64,000 bases of DNA from Sphingobacterium sp. R2 (GCF_040760075.1 NZ_CP142884.1:558001-622000); one strand, 5' to 3'. Counted from the stretch's first letter, positions 1-9,965 are shown. Notes: generated by a model not told the origin, from the letters alone. Program-made: numbers and translations.

Positions 1-2930
1 TCTCCAGCTAAGAATACACGTAAATTTTTGATGTTATACTTTTTCAGATCGAAGTTGTAACCCAAAGTCAAGGATCTCATTTTTAAGAAATTGTTACTTT
101 CCAAGAAGCGTGTTGACGGTGAATTGCCTTTATCTTGGTTATCGTATCTTGCAATCGGGTGAGTGGCAACATCGCCAGGTTTTTCCCAACGGCTCCAACC
201 ATCCTGTAACTTCATCTGGTTACGATCCGTATAGGTTCCATCCGAATCAAATTCCTGACGCGAGTAATTATATAATTTACCGCCCAAGGAGAAACCGAAC
301 GCTGCATTCAGGTCAAACTGCTTATAACTTAAAGCCGTACTGAAACCGCCGAAAAGATCCGGATTGCCTTTTCCTACATTACGGAAGGTTGCATTGGAAT
401 AGTTCGACGTCGTTGTCCTTGTTTCATTGCCATTGGCATCTGTCTCGTATCGATACCACATTGGCAAACCATTATCTACGTTAACTCCAGCCCACTCTTT
501 TAAGTAATAGGTATCTACCGGAAAACCAGGTTGAAGCAGACGTTGCGCTGATCCAGCGATACCCGATCCGTCACCTGCGATAATTGGTTTTGAAACTAGA
601 TTACCATTGGCATCTTTTGTCGCAAATAGCTCGGTCAATTTATTCACATTGTGACTCAAATTAACATCCAAGCTCCAATGTACATTGTCATTTCGAACGA
701 TGTCGCCACCGATGGTCAATTCAATCCCCCGGTTTTGCATCTTACCAATATTTTTCCAGATAGAAGTAACACCGGTCAGACCGCTGATTGGCACTTGATA
801 AAGTACATTATCGGTCTTCTTGTCATAATAATCAACATTGAATCGCAATCTATTCTTAAACAAGGATGCATCAACCCCAAAACCAGTTGTGTAGGTTTTT
901 TCCCAAGTCAGATCTTTATTACCAATTTGGCTAATTAATGCCCCTGGTATACCATTATAACTTGATGATGCAGACACCGAGTAAAGACTATATTGCGGAT
1001 ATAATGAACTTGGTCTATTACCTACCGAGCCATAAGCCGCTCTCAGTTTCAAATTATCTACCCAATCAGTCTTGAACCACTCTTCCTTATTGATATTCCA
1101 ACCACCACTAACTGAAAAGAAGTTTCCATATTTTGCATTGGTACCAAAATTGGATGCTCCATCACGACGGAAAGATACCTGTGCCAAATATTTATTATCG
1201 TATGCATAGTTTGCATTAGACAAAAATGACTGTACTGCCCATTCGGAAATTCCACCTCTGGTTCGCTCTGGTTTTGCAACAACATCCAATACCTCGAAAC
1301 CATTTACAATACCTGTTCCATAAGCATCTAAGGTTTTTGTCCAATAGTCGTTAAATTCGTATGCAGCCAATCCATTCAGGCTATGTTTATCCCAGGTCTT
1401 GTTGAAACGCAAGATTTGGTTGGTATAACGACGCGCAAACTCCATGCGGTAATCCGTCACACGCCCAATTACACTTTCACCGCTGTTTGATCGCGGATCT
1501 TGATAACCACTGTCAGAATACGTATTGTAGCGATAATTGTTGACAGAAGAGAAGGTCAACCAATCCGTTAATTTGACATCGAAATCTAAGTTACCCATAA
1601 ATTCATAATTGGTATTGGCACTATGATTCCATTGGAGGTCGTACAAGTAGTTTGTACTTGCATTGTTGACCCAGCCGCTGTAACGATGTGGCACTAAATT
1701 TCCATTTGCATCGTAAGGACTGTCCCAAGGCAGGTTTCCATACATGGCATTGACATCATATTGACGATCATCTACAGCACGTCTTGATCCCGCAATAGAT
1801 GGCTTAATGGTCAGCCAATCGAAAGGCTTATAGTTGGTACGTAATCTAAAGTTATAACGATCGTAATCATATCCTTTTACAGCACCGGCTTCGTTGTAGT
1901 AACCTAAAGATAAATAAGACTGTAATTTATCATTTCCACCCTGAATAGACAAATTGTGGTTTTGGACAAACCCGGTTTTTGTCGCTAATTTCCACCAGTC
2001 AAAATTACTGTTGCGTAATTCAGGGTTCCAGCGTGGAAATTTAATTTTATCTTGATTGGAGAATGACGCAAAGTAGTCATAGAGTTCAGCACCATCCATC
2101 ATTTCCATGTGTCCATTGGAAAGTTGGTTGACACCCATTTTTGTAGAAAAGCTAATGCTTGTTTTGGATGCCGAAGGATTTTTTGTTGTAACGACAACAA
2201 CACCATTCGCGCCTTGAGAACCATAAATTGACGTTGAAGCAGCATCTTTTAGGATGGTTAATGACTCAATGTCGTCTGGATTAATATCACCTGGGCTTGA
2301 GCCAACAATAACACCGTCAATGACCCACAATGGGCTGGTCGTACCGCTTAATGTTGCCTGACCACGAATCACAACACCGCCATTTGACCCTGGTTTACCG
2401 GCTCCTGGGGCAACATATACCCCGGCAGCTTTACCATTCAGCATGTTTTCAACCGATGGCGTAGTGACATCACGTAATTTGTTTCCTTTAACCGCCTGAA
2501 GAGCGCCAGTCAAACTTTCTTTTTTCTGTTGTGTTCCATAACCAACAATGACAACTTCCTGAAGTGCCTCACTATTGGACTCCATATTGATGTTAACAAC
2601 CAGTCCTGTCACGGTCACTTCTTGTGCTTTATAACCGACACTCGTGATGACCAATACGTCACCATTGTTGGCATCTATTGCAAATCGTCCATCGGCTCCC
2701 GCAGATGTTGATTTAGCGCTCCCTTTAACGCTGATGGTGGCACCAGCCAATGGGCCGTCCGTAGACTGCACTTTTCCATTCACTTTTTGTTGATAAACAG
2801 CGCCATGCAGCAATATATTATCGCCCGCAACTGTAAGATCATTAGCATTTGCCAAGTTGTGCGAACTTGTTAGGAGTAAAGCTATTGATAACAGACTCAA
2901 CTTGTGATTTTCAAGAATCTTTGAAATCAT
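1..2930 (-). CDS. SusC-family TonB-dependent outer-membrane receptor, C-terminus cut by window edge
   Basis: Reading frame runs from an ATG at 2930 to the left edge without a stop, giving about 976 residues; the family is about 1000-1100, so only the last strands of the barrel are missing. A signal peptide (residues 1-29, ending in LANA) is followed by a CarboxypepD_reg-like beta-sandwich (about 45-115), a SusC-type plug region beginning VIVGYGTQQKKE, the plug signatures LWVIDGVIVG and ILKDAASTSIYGSQGANGVV, and a long TonB-dependent barrel. Proteins of this family form the outer-membrane channel of SusCD glycan importers; the SusD partner would lie beyond the left edge. It faces away from the tRNA cluster and is not part of the pectin locus. 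Its substrate cannot be told from sequence. Confidence 0.93.
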   Translation of the reverse strand, partial: MISKILENHKLSLLSIALLLTSSHNLANANDLTVAGDNILLHGAVYQQKVNGKVQSTDGPLAGATISVKGSAKSTSAGADGRFAIDANNGDVLVITSVGYKAQEVTVTGLVVNINMESNSEALQEVVIVGYGTQQKKESLTGALQAVKGNKLRDVTTPSVENMLNGKAAGVYVAPGAGKPGSNGGVVIRGQATLSGTTSPLWVIDGVIVGSSPGDINPDDIESLTILKDAASTSIYGSQGANGVVVVTTKNPSASKTSISFSTKMGVNQLSNGHMEMMDGAELYDYFASFSNQDKIKFPRWNPELRNSNFDWWKLATKTGFVQNHNLSIQGGNDKLQSYLSLGYYNEAGAVKGYDYDRYNFRLRTNYKPFDWLTIKPSIAGSRRAVDDRQYDVNAMYGNLPWDSPYDANGNLVPHRYSGWVNNASTNYLYDLQWNHSANTNYEFMGNLDFDVKLTDWLTFSSVNNYRYNTYSDSGYQDPRSNSGESVIGRVTDYRMEFARRYTNQILRFNKTWDKHSLNGLAAYEFNDYWTKTLDAYGTGIVNGFEVLDVVAKPERTRGGISEWAVQSFLSNANYAYDNKYLAQVSFRRDGASNFGTNAKYGNFFSVSGGWNINKEEWFKTDWVDNLKLRAAYGSVGNRPSSLYPQYSLYSVSASSSYNGIPGALISQIGNKDLTWEKTYTTGFGVDASLFKNRLRFNVDYYDKKTDNVLYQVPISGLTGVTSIWKNIGKMQNRGIELTIGGDIVRNDNVHWSLDVNLSHNVNKLTELFATKDANGNLVSKPIIAGDGSGIAGSAQRLLQPGFPVDTYYLKEWAGVNVDNGLPMWYRYETDANGNETRTTTSNYSNATFRNVGKGNPDLFGGFSTALSYKQFDLNAAFGFSLGGKLYNYSRQEFDSDGTYTDRNQMKLQDGWSRWEKPGDVATHPIARYDNQDKGNSPSTRFLESNNFLKMRSLTLGYNFDLKKYNIKNLRVFLAG

Positions 2931-2954
2931 AATATTTTATAGTTAGTTTAAAAA

Positions 2955-2974
2955 TTGATTAGCTTACTAATCAA
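2955..2974 (-). promoter_or_regulatory. Inverted repeat in the SusC 5' leader
   Basis: A perfect 8-bp inverted repeat (TTGATTAG, 4-nt loop, CTAATCAA) lies 25 nt upstream of the SusC start at 2930. In RNA it would form a hairpin just before the start codon; it could also be a protein-binding palindrome. No function is proven. Confidence 0.4.
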
Positions 2975-3037
2975 AATTTAGGTACATGATTGCTAAAACT
3001 AAAGGAAGATGGCAGGATATCAAAATTTACAAACAAC

Positions 3038-3071
3038 GAAATCGATTGCGCCAATTAGACAAACGATTGCA
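3038..3071. promoter_or_regulatory. Two LacI-type operator-like sites
   Basis: AATCGATT at 3040-3047 and AAACGATT at 3061-3068 both match the AAnCGnTT core of LacI-family operators and share the flank GATTGC. They are spaced 21 bp apart, two helical turns. They lie about 110-140 bp upstream of the SusC start at 2930. No LacI regulator is encoded in the window, so the binding protein is unknown. Confidence 0.4.
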
Positions 3072-3240
3072 TAAACACGCATTATACAACCTATCACACA
3101 TGAACGGAGGAGAAGCATACAGCTGTATCAAAAATTGATCTTTAAATAAATGATGACAACCAAACAATGGGAAAAGATGAAAGCAAAGTGCAGCTATTTT
3201 GGAAGATATACCATGCGCTACAATAGATTAGTAGCGCATA

Positions 3241-3267
3241 AAAAAAGCCAAGATATTCATCTCAGCT
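3241..3267 (-). terminator. Rho-independent terminator of the tRNA-fMet cluster
   Basis: On the minus strand a 9-bp stem (AGCTGAGAT / ATCTTGGCT, two G-T wobbles, 4-nt loop) is followed by a T run. It sits just after the last tRNA copy (3279-3351) in the direction of transcription. Confidence 0.85.
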
Positions 3268-3278
3268 TTTTCGTTTAG

Positions 3279-3351
<73 letters not shown>

Positions 3352-3374
3352 ATGTATTTTAAATTTCTTTAAAA

Positions 3375-3397
3375 GAACCGGCCATTGCAACCGGCTC
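3375..3397 (-). other. Spacer hairpin between tRNA-fMet copies (1 of 4)
   Basis: Minus-strand stem GAGCCGG / CCGGTTC with a 9-nt loop, followed by TTCTTTT. The same hairpin recurs in each spacer of the array (3503-3525, 3632-3654, 3760-3782). It could be a weak terminator or a processing signal. Confidence 0.6.
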
Positions 3398-3406
3398 TTC
3401 CTTTAG

Positions 3407-3479
<73 letters not shown>

Positions 3480-3502
3480 ATGTATTTTAAATTTCTTAAA
3501 AA

Positions 3503-3525
3503 GAACCGGCCATTGCAACCGGCTC
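3503..3525 (-). other. Spacer hairpin between tRNA-fMet copies (2 of 4)
   Basis: Same 7-bp stem (GAGCCGG / CCGGTTC) with a 9-nt loop and a following T-rich stretch as at 3375-3397. Confidence 0.6.
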
Positions 3526-3535
3526 TTCCTTTTAG

Positions 3536-3608
<73 letters not shown>

Positions 3609-3631
3609 ATGTATTTTAAATTTCTTTAAAA

Positions 3632-3654
3632 GAACCGGCCATTGCAACCGGCTC
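3632..3654 (-). other. Spacer hairpin between tRNA-fMet copies (3 of 4)
   Basis: Same hairpin as at 3375-3397, in the spacer after the tRNA at 3664-3736. Confidence 0.6.
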
Positions 3655-3663
3655 TTTCTTTAG

Positions 3664-3736
<73 letters not shown>

Positions 3737-3759
3737 ATGTATTTTGAATTTCTTTAAAA

Positions 3760-3782
3760 GAACCGGCCATTGCAACCGGCTC
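3760..3782 (-). other. Spacer hairpin between tRNA-fMet copies (4 of 4)
   Basis: Same hairpin as at 3375-3397, in the spacer after the first-transcribed tRNA. Confidence 0.6.
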
Positions 3783-3791
3783 TTTTTTTAG

Positions 3792-3864
<73 letters not shown>

Positions 3865-3979
3865 ATATATTTTTGAACAAAATTGCTTTTTTCTTTTGAA
3901 AAAACAAGATTATGATCCTTCCGAATTGGAGTACAAAGATATATTTTGTTTCTTTGTAATCCTAATAAAATTTAGAAAA

Positions 3980-4858
3980 ATGTCACACAAAGCAGGATTC
4001 GTAAGTATCATCGGAAAGCCAAATGCTGGTAAGTCCACCCTAATGAACGCTTTAGTGGGTGAAAAAATGTCTATCATTACACCCAAAGCGCAAACGACAA
4101 GACACCGCATTATCGGTATTGTAAACGATGAAGACCATCAAATTGTGTTTTCGGACACTCCAGGTGTTATTAAACCAAACTATTCACTGCAAGAATCCAT
4201 GATGAATTTTGTCCAAGGATCTTTGATCGATGCAGACATTATTCTATTTGTGACAGATATCAACGAAAAATACGATGAGAACGATGTCCTCGAGAAATTA
4301 CGCAAAACAAATTCTCCTGTTGCTGTACTGATCAATAAAATTGATAAATCTTCAGAAGAAGAGGTCAAAGCAAAAATAGAATTCTGGCAGGAAAAATTAA
4401 ATCCAGACACCATTTTTGCCATTTCAGCAAAACTGAATCATAATGTTGCTGCCGTAATGCAATACATAAAGGACAAGTTACCAATTCACGAAGCTTATTA
4501 TGAAAAAGATGAACTGACAGACAAATCCATGCGTTTCTTTGTCTCCGAAATGATCCGTGAAAAAGTGTTCAAACTGTATGACAAGGAAATTCCTTACAGT
4601 ACAGAAGTGATCGTCACATCGTACAAAGAAGAAGCTAATATTACGCGTATTGCTGCCGAGATTATTGTTGAACGCGACTCTCAAAAAAATATTATCATTG
4701 GAAAGGCGGGCGCCATGATCAAAAAAGTAGGAACCTACGCACGTCAGGATATTGAGGAATTTATCGACGGAAAGGTATTTCTCGAACTTTTCGTTAAAGT
4801 AATTCCTGACTGGCGAAGCAAAAAAAATTACCTTAAACGTTTCGGTTACGATGACTAA
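3980..4858 (+). CDS. era: GTPase Era
   Basis: Essential GTPase that binds 16S rRNA and helps 30S subunit maturation. The chosen start (MSHKAGF) gives 292 residues, the usual Era length; an in-frame ATG at 3896 would add 28 residues with no homology-like content and is less likely. Visible motifs are the P-loop GKPNAGKS (residues 12-19), DTPG (about 60), NKID (about 122), and a C-terminal KH domain with IIGKAG. Transcribed divergently from the tRNA-fMet array and convergent with uvrC. Confidence 0.97.
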   Translation: MSHKAGFVSIIGKPNAGKSTLMNALVGEKMSIITPKAQTTRHRIIGIVNDEDHQIVFSDTPGVIKPNYSLQESMMNFVQGSLIDADIILFVTDINEKYDENDVLEKLRKTNSPVAVLINKIDKSSEEEVKAKIEFWQEKLNPDTIFAISAKLNHNVAAVMQYIKDKLPIHEAYYEKDELTDKSMRFFVSEMIREKVFKLYDKEIPYSTEVIVTSYKEEANITRIAAEIIVERDSQKNIIIGKAGAMIKKVGTYARQDIEEFIDGKVFLELFVKVIPDWRSKKNYLKRFGYDD

Positions 4859-4871
4859 TTCGTATGGAATA

Positions 4872-4911
4872 CATCAGCGGAAGACTTTGATATATAAACC
4901 TTCGGCTGATG
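4872..4911. terminator. Hairpin between convergent era and uvrC
   Basis: Inverted repeat CATCAGC-x-GAAG / CTTC-x-GCTGATG, one mismatch, 16-nt loop. Its position between two convergent gene ends suggests a bidirectional terminator, although T runs are weak. Confidence 0.5.
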
Positions 4912-4929
4912 CACTATTCTATTTTAATG

Positions 4930-6729
4930 TTACTTTGCAAAATATTCACGAAGTGCTTTAATCTGTTTGAGATTAAGCACTTTTTTTAGGTCTTCATCAG
5001 ACGCCTCCTTCACCTTTTTTACCGATTTAAATTCAGTTAACACTTTCTCCACTGTTGTTTTGCCTATGCCTGGCACATTTTCAAGTTCAGAAACAAAAGT
5101 TTTTCGGCTCCGCTGATTTCTGTGAAACGTGATTCCGAACCGGTGAGCTTCATCCCGAAGATGTTGAATCACCTTTAAGGTTTCAGATTTTTTATCTAGA
5201 TAAAGTGGATATTGGTCACCGGGATAGAAAAGCTCCTCCAGCCTCTTCGCAATACCGATCACCGTTACTTGCCGTTCGATCCCCAATAAGCGCAGACTCT
5301 TTAAAGCAGCCCCTAATTGCCCCTTACCACCGTCGATAATAATCAATTGGGGCAGAGGCTGATCTTCATCCAACAATCTTCTGTACCGTCTAAAAACAGC
5401 TTCCTCCATCGTAGCAAAATCATTAGGCCCCTCCACTGTCTTTACATTGAAATGGCGATAATCCTTTTTTGAAGGTTTGGCATCCTTAAATACTACAATA
5501 GCAGATACGGGGTAATTGCCCTGAATATTCGAGTTATCGAAACACTCAATATGTTGCGGAACGACATTCATCCGAAGGTCCTTTTGCATCTGTTTTAAAA
5601 TACGCTCAGTGCGGACATCCGGATTAAGCTTCTCATATTGCAACAAACGTTCCTTCCTAAAAAATGCTACGTTCTTTTGCGAAAGCTCCAGGAGTTTTTT
5701 CTTTTCACCCAATTTAGGGATTGTAAATCGAATCCGTTCGTTCTCTTCAATATCTAACGCGAATGGTACGATAATTTCCCGCGACAGACTTTTGAAACGT
5801 TCCCGTATCTCTGGTATGGCCAGGGCTAGGAGCTCCTGTTCACTCTCATCTAAACGTCGTTTCATTTCCAGTGTTTGCGTCTGAATAATCACACCATTCA
5901 TCACTTTCAGGTAGTTGACAAAAGCATACCCCTCATCCGAAGCGATGCTAAATACATCGACGTTTGTAATGGATGAGTTAACAACGGTGGATTTACTCTG
6001 ATAATTGTCTAGCTTATCCAACTTCGCCTTGATTAATTGTGCTCTTTCGAAATCCAGAGCTAGCGCGGCAGTAGCAATACCTTCTTTCAAGCGATTGGTC
6101 ACCATAGCAATCTTTCCGTTCAGAATATCCTTAATATCACTCAGATTCTGATCATAGTCTTCTTCAGATTGATACCCTTCGCAAGGCCCCTTACAGTTTC
6201 CAATTTGGTATTCAAGACAGATCTTAAACTTGCCTTTCCGTATATTTTCCTGTGTTAGGGCCAAATTGCAGGTCCGCAAGGGAAACAATTCACGAATCAG
6301 ATCCAAAACAATATGCATCATCCCCACCGAAGGATAGGGCCCATAATAGCGAGAACCATCTTTAATATATTGCCTGGTCCAAAAAACGCGTGGAAAAGGC
6401 TCGTTCTTGATAACAATCCAAGGATAGGTTTTATCGTCCTTAAGAAGGACATTATACTTCGGTTTGTGTTTCTTGATCAATGAATTTTCAAGCAACCAAG
6501 CATCAATCTCCGTATCAACTATAGTAAAGGATATCCGATTAATCTTACGGACCAAAACACGTGTTTTGCCATTCAGCTGATTTTCATTAACGAAATAAGA
6601 TCCGACCCGATTGCGCAAATCTTTCGCTTTCCCAATATATATCAGCTCGTTATTTTTATCAAAATACTGATAGACTCCAGGCCGATGCGGTATCTTCTTT
6701 AATTCCTCTCTATAATCAAATACGTCCAT
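4930..6729 (-). CDS. uvrC: UvrABC system protein C (excinuclease subunit C)
   Basis: Makes the dual incisions in nucleotide excision repair with UvrA and UvrB. 599 residues, normal for the family. Domains in order: GIY-YIG nuclease (GVY at 18-20, YIGKAKDLRNR at 31-41); a four-cysteine cluster (TCN... CLEYQIGNCKGPC, about 150-180) matching the Fe-S cluster cysteines of UvrC; UVR helical motif (about 205-240); C-terminal RNase H-like nuclease (ECFDNSNIQG and DGGKGQLGAA); and a tandem helix-hairpin-helix at the end. Starts 95 nt downstream of the terminator of the penicillin-binding protein gene, so it is a separate unit. Confidence 0.98.
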   Translation of the reverse strand: MDVFDYREELKKIPHRPGVYQYFDKNNELIYIGKAKDLRNRVGSYFVNENQLNGKTRVLVRKINRISFTIVDTEIDAWLLENSLIKKHKPKYNVLLKDDKTYPWIVIKNEPFPRVFWTRQYIKDGSRYYGPYPSVGMMHIVLDLIRELFPLRTCNLALTQENIRKGKFKICLEYQIGNCKGPCEGYQSEEDYDQNLSDIKDILNGKIAMVTNRLKEGIATAALALDFERAQLIKAKLDKLDNYQSKSTVVNSSITNVDVFSIASDEGYAFVNYLKVMNGVIIQTQTLEMKRRLDESEQELLALAIPEIRERFKSLSREIIVPFALDIEENERIRFTIPKLGEKKKLLELSQKNVAFFRKERLLQYEKLNPDVRTERILKQMQKDLRMNVVPQHIECFDNSNIQGNYPVSAIVVFKDAKPSKKDYRHFNVKTVEGPNDFATMEEAVFRRYRRLLDEDQPLPQLIIIDGGKGQLGAALKSLRLLGIERQVTVIGIAKRLEELFYPGDQYPLYLDKKSETLKVIQHLRDEAHRFGITFHRNQRSRKTFVSELENVPGIGKTTVEKVLTEFKSVKKVKEASDEDLKKVLNLKQIKALREYFAK

Positions 6730-6756
6730 TATGTTTTAATATCAAGCACGCTCAGC

Positions 6757-6800
6757 AAAAAAAGCCAGACAACAAATTTCGAAAAAATTTATTGTCTGGC
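6757..6800 (-). terminator. Rho-independent terminator of the penicillin-binding protein gene
   Basis: Perfect 9-bp stem GCCAGACAA / TTGTCTGGC, followed on the minus strand by seven T residues (6757-6763). It lies 25 nt after the stop codon at 6825. Confidence 0.9.
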
Positions 6801-6824
6801 CCACTGGTATTTTTTTAAAATAAC

Positions 6825-9095
6825 TTAGAAACCTAAGCGGTCATCTTTTAGTTTAGTTTCGTCTTTACTGCTCGAATCGGTAGATCCATCTTCTACATCA
6901 GAGCCTCCGCCACCCCAGTACTGATTACAGTCTATCACACGGGTGAGTCCACCTTGAGGTTGTTCAAAATCACCTTTAGTATATTTCAAATTCGAATCTT
7001 TATATACTTTCTGCATGTAATAAGCGAATACTGGCATAGCTGCCGCAGCCCCCTGACCGTACTCCATGCGATCGAAACTAATGCCCCGATCTTCCGCCCC
7101 GGTCCACACACCTGTAACCAATTCGGGCGTAATACCGATAAACCAAGCATCCGAGTTGTCATTCGTTGTACCCGTTTTACCACCGATTGGATTGGTGAGC
7201 TTGTACATCCATTGAATACGTCTCGCCGTACCTTGGGATACCACCTTTTTCAACATATCAACAATAATATAAGCAGATTCACTATTTAAGGCTTTTACGA
7301 CCTTTGGTGCTTTATCATAGATCGGTGTACCATTTTTATCTTCAATACGTAAGATCGCAGTCGGTTCAATCCAGGTTCCTTGGTTTACAAATGCCGAATA
7401 GGCACCTACCATATCAAACACCGACGCTTCATAAGCGCCAAGAGAAATCGACGGATAATTAGGCACATCACTTGTTATACCCATTCGCTTCGTCAATGCG
7501 GCGACTTCGGCAGCACCAACTTCGTGTACTAAATAGGCTGTTGCATAGTTTTGAGAATAAGCCAATGCCTTAGCCAACGTAATGGGGTTTCCTCCTTGCG
7601 CATTTCCCCTTGGTGTCCATCCGTTATACGTTTGTTGGTAATTTGGAATACTATAACATGGTGAATAGCCATTATCAATCGCAACCGCGTAAGTAAATGG
7701 TTTAGCCGTCGATCCCACCTGACGCGTTCCCATTTTTACCTGATCATATTTAAAGTGATCAAAGTCAATACCCCCTACCCACGCTTTAATATGTCCTGTC
7801 TTCGGCTCCATTGACATCATCGCATTGCGTAACATGAGTTTATTGTATTTAATGGAATCCATTGGCGTCATCATGGTGTCGACGCTTCCTTTCCATGTAA
7901 AAATATTCATAGGAACTTTTACATTGAAAGCCTTTTTGATTTCGTCTTCACTCAAGCCTTCTTCCTTCAAAATCCGGTAACGATCTGAGCGCTTCATCCC
8001 GCTGATTAATAGCTTCGCTTTATCGCCTTTAAAGGGATCCCTATTTTTCCATTGCGCGGAAAATTTAGACTGCAATTGCTTCATCCATTCCTTTTGCGAA
8101 TCCTCTGCATATTGCTGCATAGACATGTTGATTGTCGTATAGATTTTCAATCCATCGCGATCAAGATCATAAGGCGTACCATCCGGCTTGGTAATAGAAA
8201 GCTTGGCAAATTCCTTTTTGATCTCGTCTTTTAGTACCGCTCTGAAATAGGGAGCCAATCCTTCGCCGTAATTTGCGATCTTAAGCTCTAAACCAAGTGG
8301 TTTCTCTTTTGCTTTTGTTGCCTCTTCTGCCGAGATAAAATTGGCGGCAACCATATTGTTCAACACCGTATTACGTCGGGTGCGAGATCTATCAGGGTAA
8401 CGCACCGGAGAATATGCTCCCGGCCCTTTTAACATACCCACCAACAAGGCTGCCTGTTCCGCTGTCAATTTGTCGGGAGTCGTATTAAAGTAAGTCCGCG
8501 CAGCAGATTTGATTCCGTAGGTATTATAGGCTCCAAAGTCTACCGTGTTGAAATACATGGTAATAATTTCATCCTTGGTATAATTTCTTTCCAGACGAAC
8601 GGCCGTAATCCATTCCTGAAATTTTTGGATGACACGTTTTAAAAAATTCTTCTGACGTCCATCCGAGAAGAGATTGAGTGCCAGCTGTTGTGTAATCGTA
8701 CTCCCCCCTTGCTTATTACCTGTCAAGGTATGGAAGATGACTGTGAATGTACGCGAATAGTCTATACCAGAGTGATCATAGAAACGTTTATCCTCTGTAG
8801 ACACCAATGCTTTGACTAAATAAGGGGACAATTCGCTATACTTTACATTGGAACGGTTTTGAACATAATAAGTCCCCAGTACTTTATGATCTTCAGTGAT
8901 AACTTCAGAAGCTAAATTGCTTTTTGGATTCTCCAAATCACTGAAGGATGGCAGTTTCCCAAACAATCCAAGACGTATACTCAATATGAAAAGAAAACCT
9001 ATCGCAACAATTCCAACGATAATCTTCCAAAAATTGAACGTATATCGTTTGATATCAGCTTCCGTCAGTTGATTTTTTTTTGATACTCGTTTCAT
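6825..9095 (-). CDS. mrcA: Class A penicillin-binding protein (PBP1A-type transglycosylase/transpeptidase)
   Basis: Bifunctional peptidoglycan synthase anchored in the inner membrane. 756 residues. One N-terminal membrane helix (about 25-47); GT51 transglycosylase domain with EDKRFYDHSG and the GGSTITQQLALNLF block; transpeptidase domain with the nucleophile motif STAKP (about 461), SxN (SQNYATA, about 514) and KTGT (about 640). The C-terminal tail is Gly/Ser/Asp rich. It has its own promoter in the gap from ispF and a terminator after the stop. The gene symbol follows the E. coli PBP1A name and could equally be given as ponA. Confidence 0.95.
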   Translation of the reverse strand: MKRVSKKNQLTEADIKRYTFNFWKIIVGIVAIGFLFILSIRLGLFGKLPSFSDLENPKSNLASEVITEDHKVLGTYYVQNRSNVKYSELSPYLVKALVSTEDKRFYDHSGIDYSRTFTVIFHTLTGNKQGGSTITQQLALNLFSDGRQKNFLKRVIQKFQEWITAVRLERNYTKDEIITMYFNTVDFGAYNTYGIKSAARTYFNTTPDKLTAEQAALLVGMLKGPGAYSPVRYPDRSRTRRNTVLNNMVAANFISAEEATKAKEKPLGLELKIANYGEGLAPYFRAVLKDEIKKEFAKLSITKPDGTPYDLDRDGLKIYTTINMSMQQYAEDSQKEWMKQLQSKFSAQWKNRDPFKGDKAKLLISGMKRSDRYRILKEEGLSEDEIKKAFNVKVPMNIFTWKGSVDTMMTPMDSIKYNKLMLRNAMMSMEPKTGHIKAWVGGIDFDHFKYDQVKMGTRQVGSTAKPFTYAVAIDNGYSPCYSIPNYQQTYNGWTPRGNAQGGNPITLAKALAYSQNYATAYLVHEVGAAEVAALTKRMGITSDVPNYPSISLGAYEASVFDMVGAYSAFVNQGTWIEPTAILRIEDKNGTPIYDKAPKVVKALNSESAYIIVDMLKKVVSQGTARRIQWMYKLTNPIGGKTGTTNDNSDAWFIGITPELVTGVWTGAEDRGISFDRMEYGQGAAAAMPVFAYYMQKVYKDSNLKYTKGDFEQPQGGLTRVIDCNQYWGGGGSDVEDGSTDSSSKDETKLKDDRLGF

Positions 9096-9274
9096 CTATT
9101 TACTAAATTTCAGACGTAAATATTATTCATTTTAAAGGCCACGAAGCGTATTCAGGTTTTACACCCACTGTGCTATTTTAACACTCGAATACTGCATTAT
9201 TTTAGCCCTTGTAGACTTCAATTAAGACATTAATGCTCACTCTATCAGATAGTGTGCCAATAATCCTTACTTGG

Positions 9275-9304
9275 CAAAGGTATTACTAATTGTACCAAAA
9301 GCAA
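9275..9304 (-). promoter_or_regulatory. Bacteroidota-type promoter for the penicillin-binding protein gene
   Basis: Minus-strand TTG (9302-9304), 19-nt spacer, TACCTTTG (9275-9282), an exact TAnnTTTG -7 box. Predicted start near 9269, giving a leader of about 170 nt before the ATG at 9095. The rest of the 9096-9333 gap shows nothing else. Confidence 0.7.
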
Positions 9305-9333
9305 GAATTTAAACGCGAAAATATTGAGCAGAA

Positions 9334-9813
9334 CTACGCACGTTCGATCAAGCAAACCGCATAGGCAACGGCTCCTTCCTGACGGCCGATAAATCCCATG
9401 GTTTCATTTGTCGTTGCTTTAATGGAAATATCATCGATATCCAAACCAGTGGCTTCAGCCAATTTAACTTTCATTTGCGGGATATAAGGTTTGATCTTAG
9501 GAGCCTCCAAACACAGCATTGAATCGATATTACCGAGTGTGTACCCTTTCTTCGCAATCAGCGCCACACATTCTTTCAGTAACAATAAGCTACTGATACC
9601 TTTCCAGCGCATATCAGTGTTTGGAAAGTGATAGCCAATATCTTCCAAATTGGCAGCACCCAAAATGGCATCACATATCGCATGCACCAATACATCTGCA
9701 TCAGAATGGCCAAAGGCCCCCGCATAATGCTCCAATTGAACGCCTCCAACAATAAAGGGATGTCCCTCTTTCATCTGATGGACATCAAATCCAAATCCTA
9801 CCTTAATTTTCAT
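9334..9813 (-). CDS. ispF: 2-C-methyl-D-erythritol 2,4-cyclodiphosphate synthase
   Basis: Fifth step of the MEP isoprenoid pathway: converts CDP-ME 2-phosphate to MEcPP with release of CMP, in the cytoplasm. 159 residues, full family length. Metal-binding D10 and H12 in GFGFDVHQM, then the GHSDADVLVHAICDAILGA block with the third zinc ligand histidine, and the C-terminal IKATTNETMGFIGRQEG motif. It stands alone between its own promoter and the separate promoter of the PBP gene. Confidence 0.97.
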   Translation of the reverse strand: MKIKVGFGFDVHQMKEGHPFIVGGVQLEHYAGAFGHSDADVLVHAICDAILGAANLEDIGYHFPNTDMRWKGISSLLLLKECVALIAKKGYTLGNIDSMLCLEAPKIKPYIPQMKVKLAEATGLDIDDISIKATTNETMGFIGRQEGAVAYAVCLIERA

Positions 9814-9932
9814 GACAATAATTATAACTATGGTGTCTATTCCTCCTGAAGCAGATTCCGAGACACACGATTGATATACCTTTAAAACAAAGCCAATACA
9901 TGCTGTCAGGGGCGCATATAACCGCTATAAAT

Positions 9933-9965
9933 CAAACTTAGGAAATCTTCTCTAAAATCTCCAAA
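9933..9965 (-). promoter_or_regulatory. Probable ispF promoter
   Basis: Minus-strand TTTG (9962-9965), 21-nt spacer, TAAGTTTG (9933-9940). Predicted start about 115 nt before the ATG. The 9814-10173 gap otherwise holds only the terminator at 10107-10133. Confidence 0.55.

Noticed and set aside
1058..1303. 81-codon minus-strand frame inside the left SusC
   Set aside because: Shadow of the SusC reading frame in another phase.
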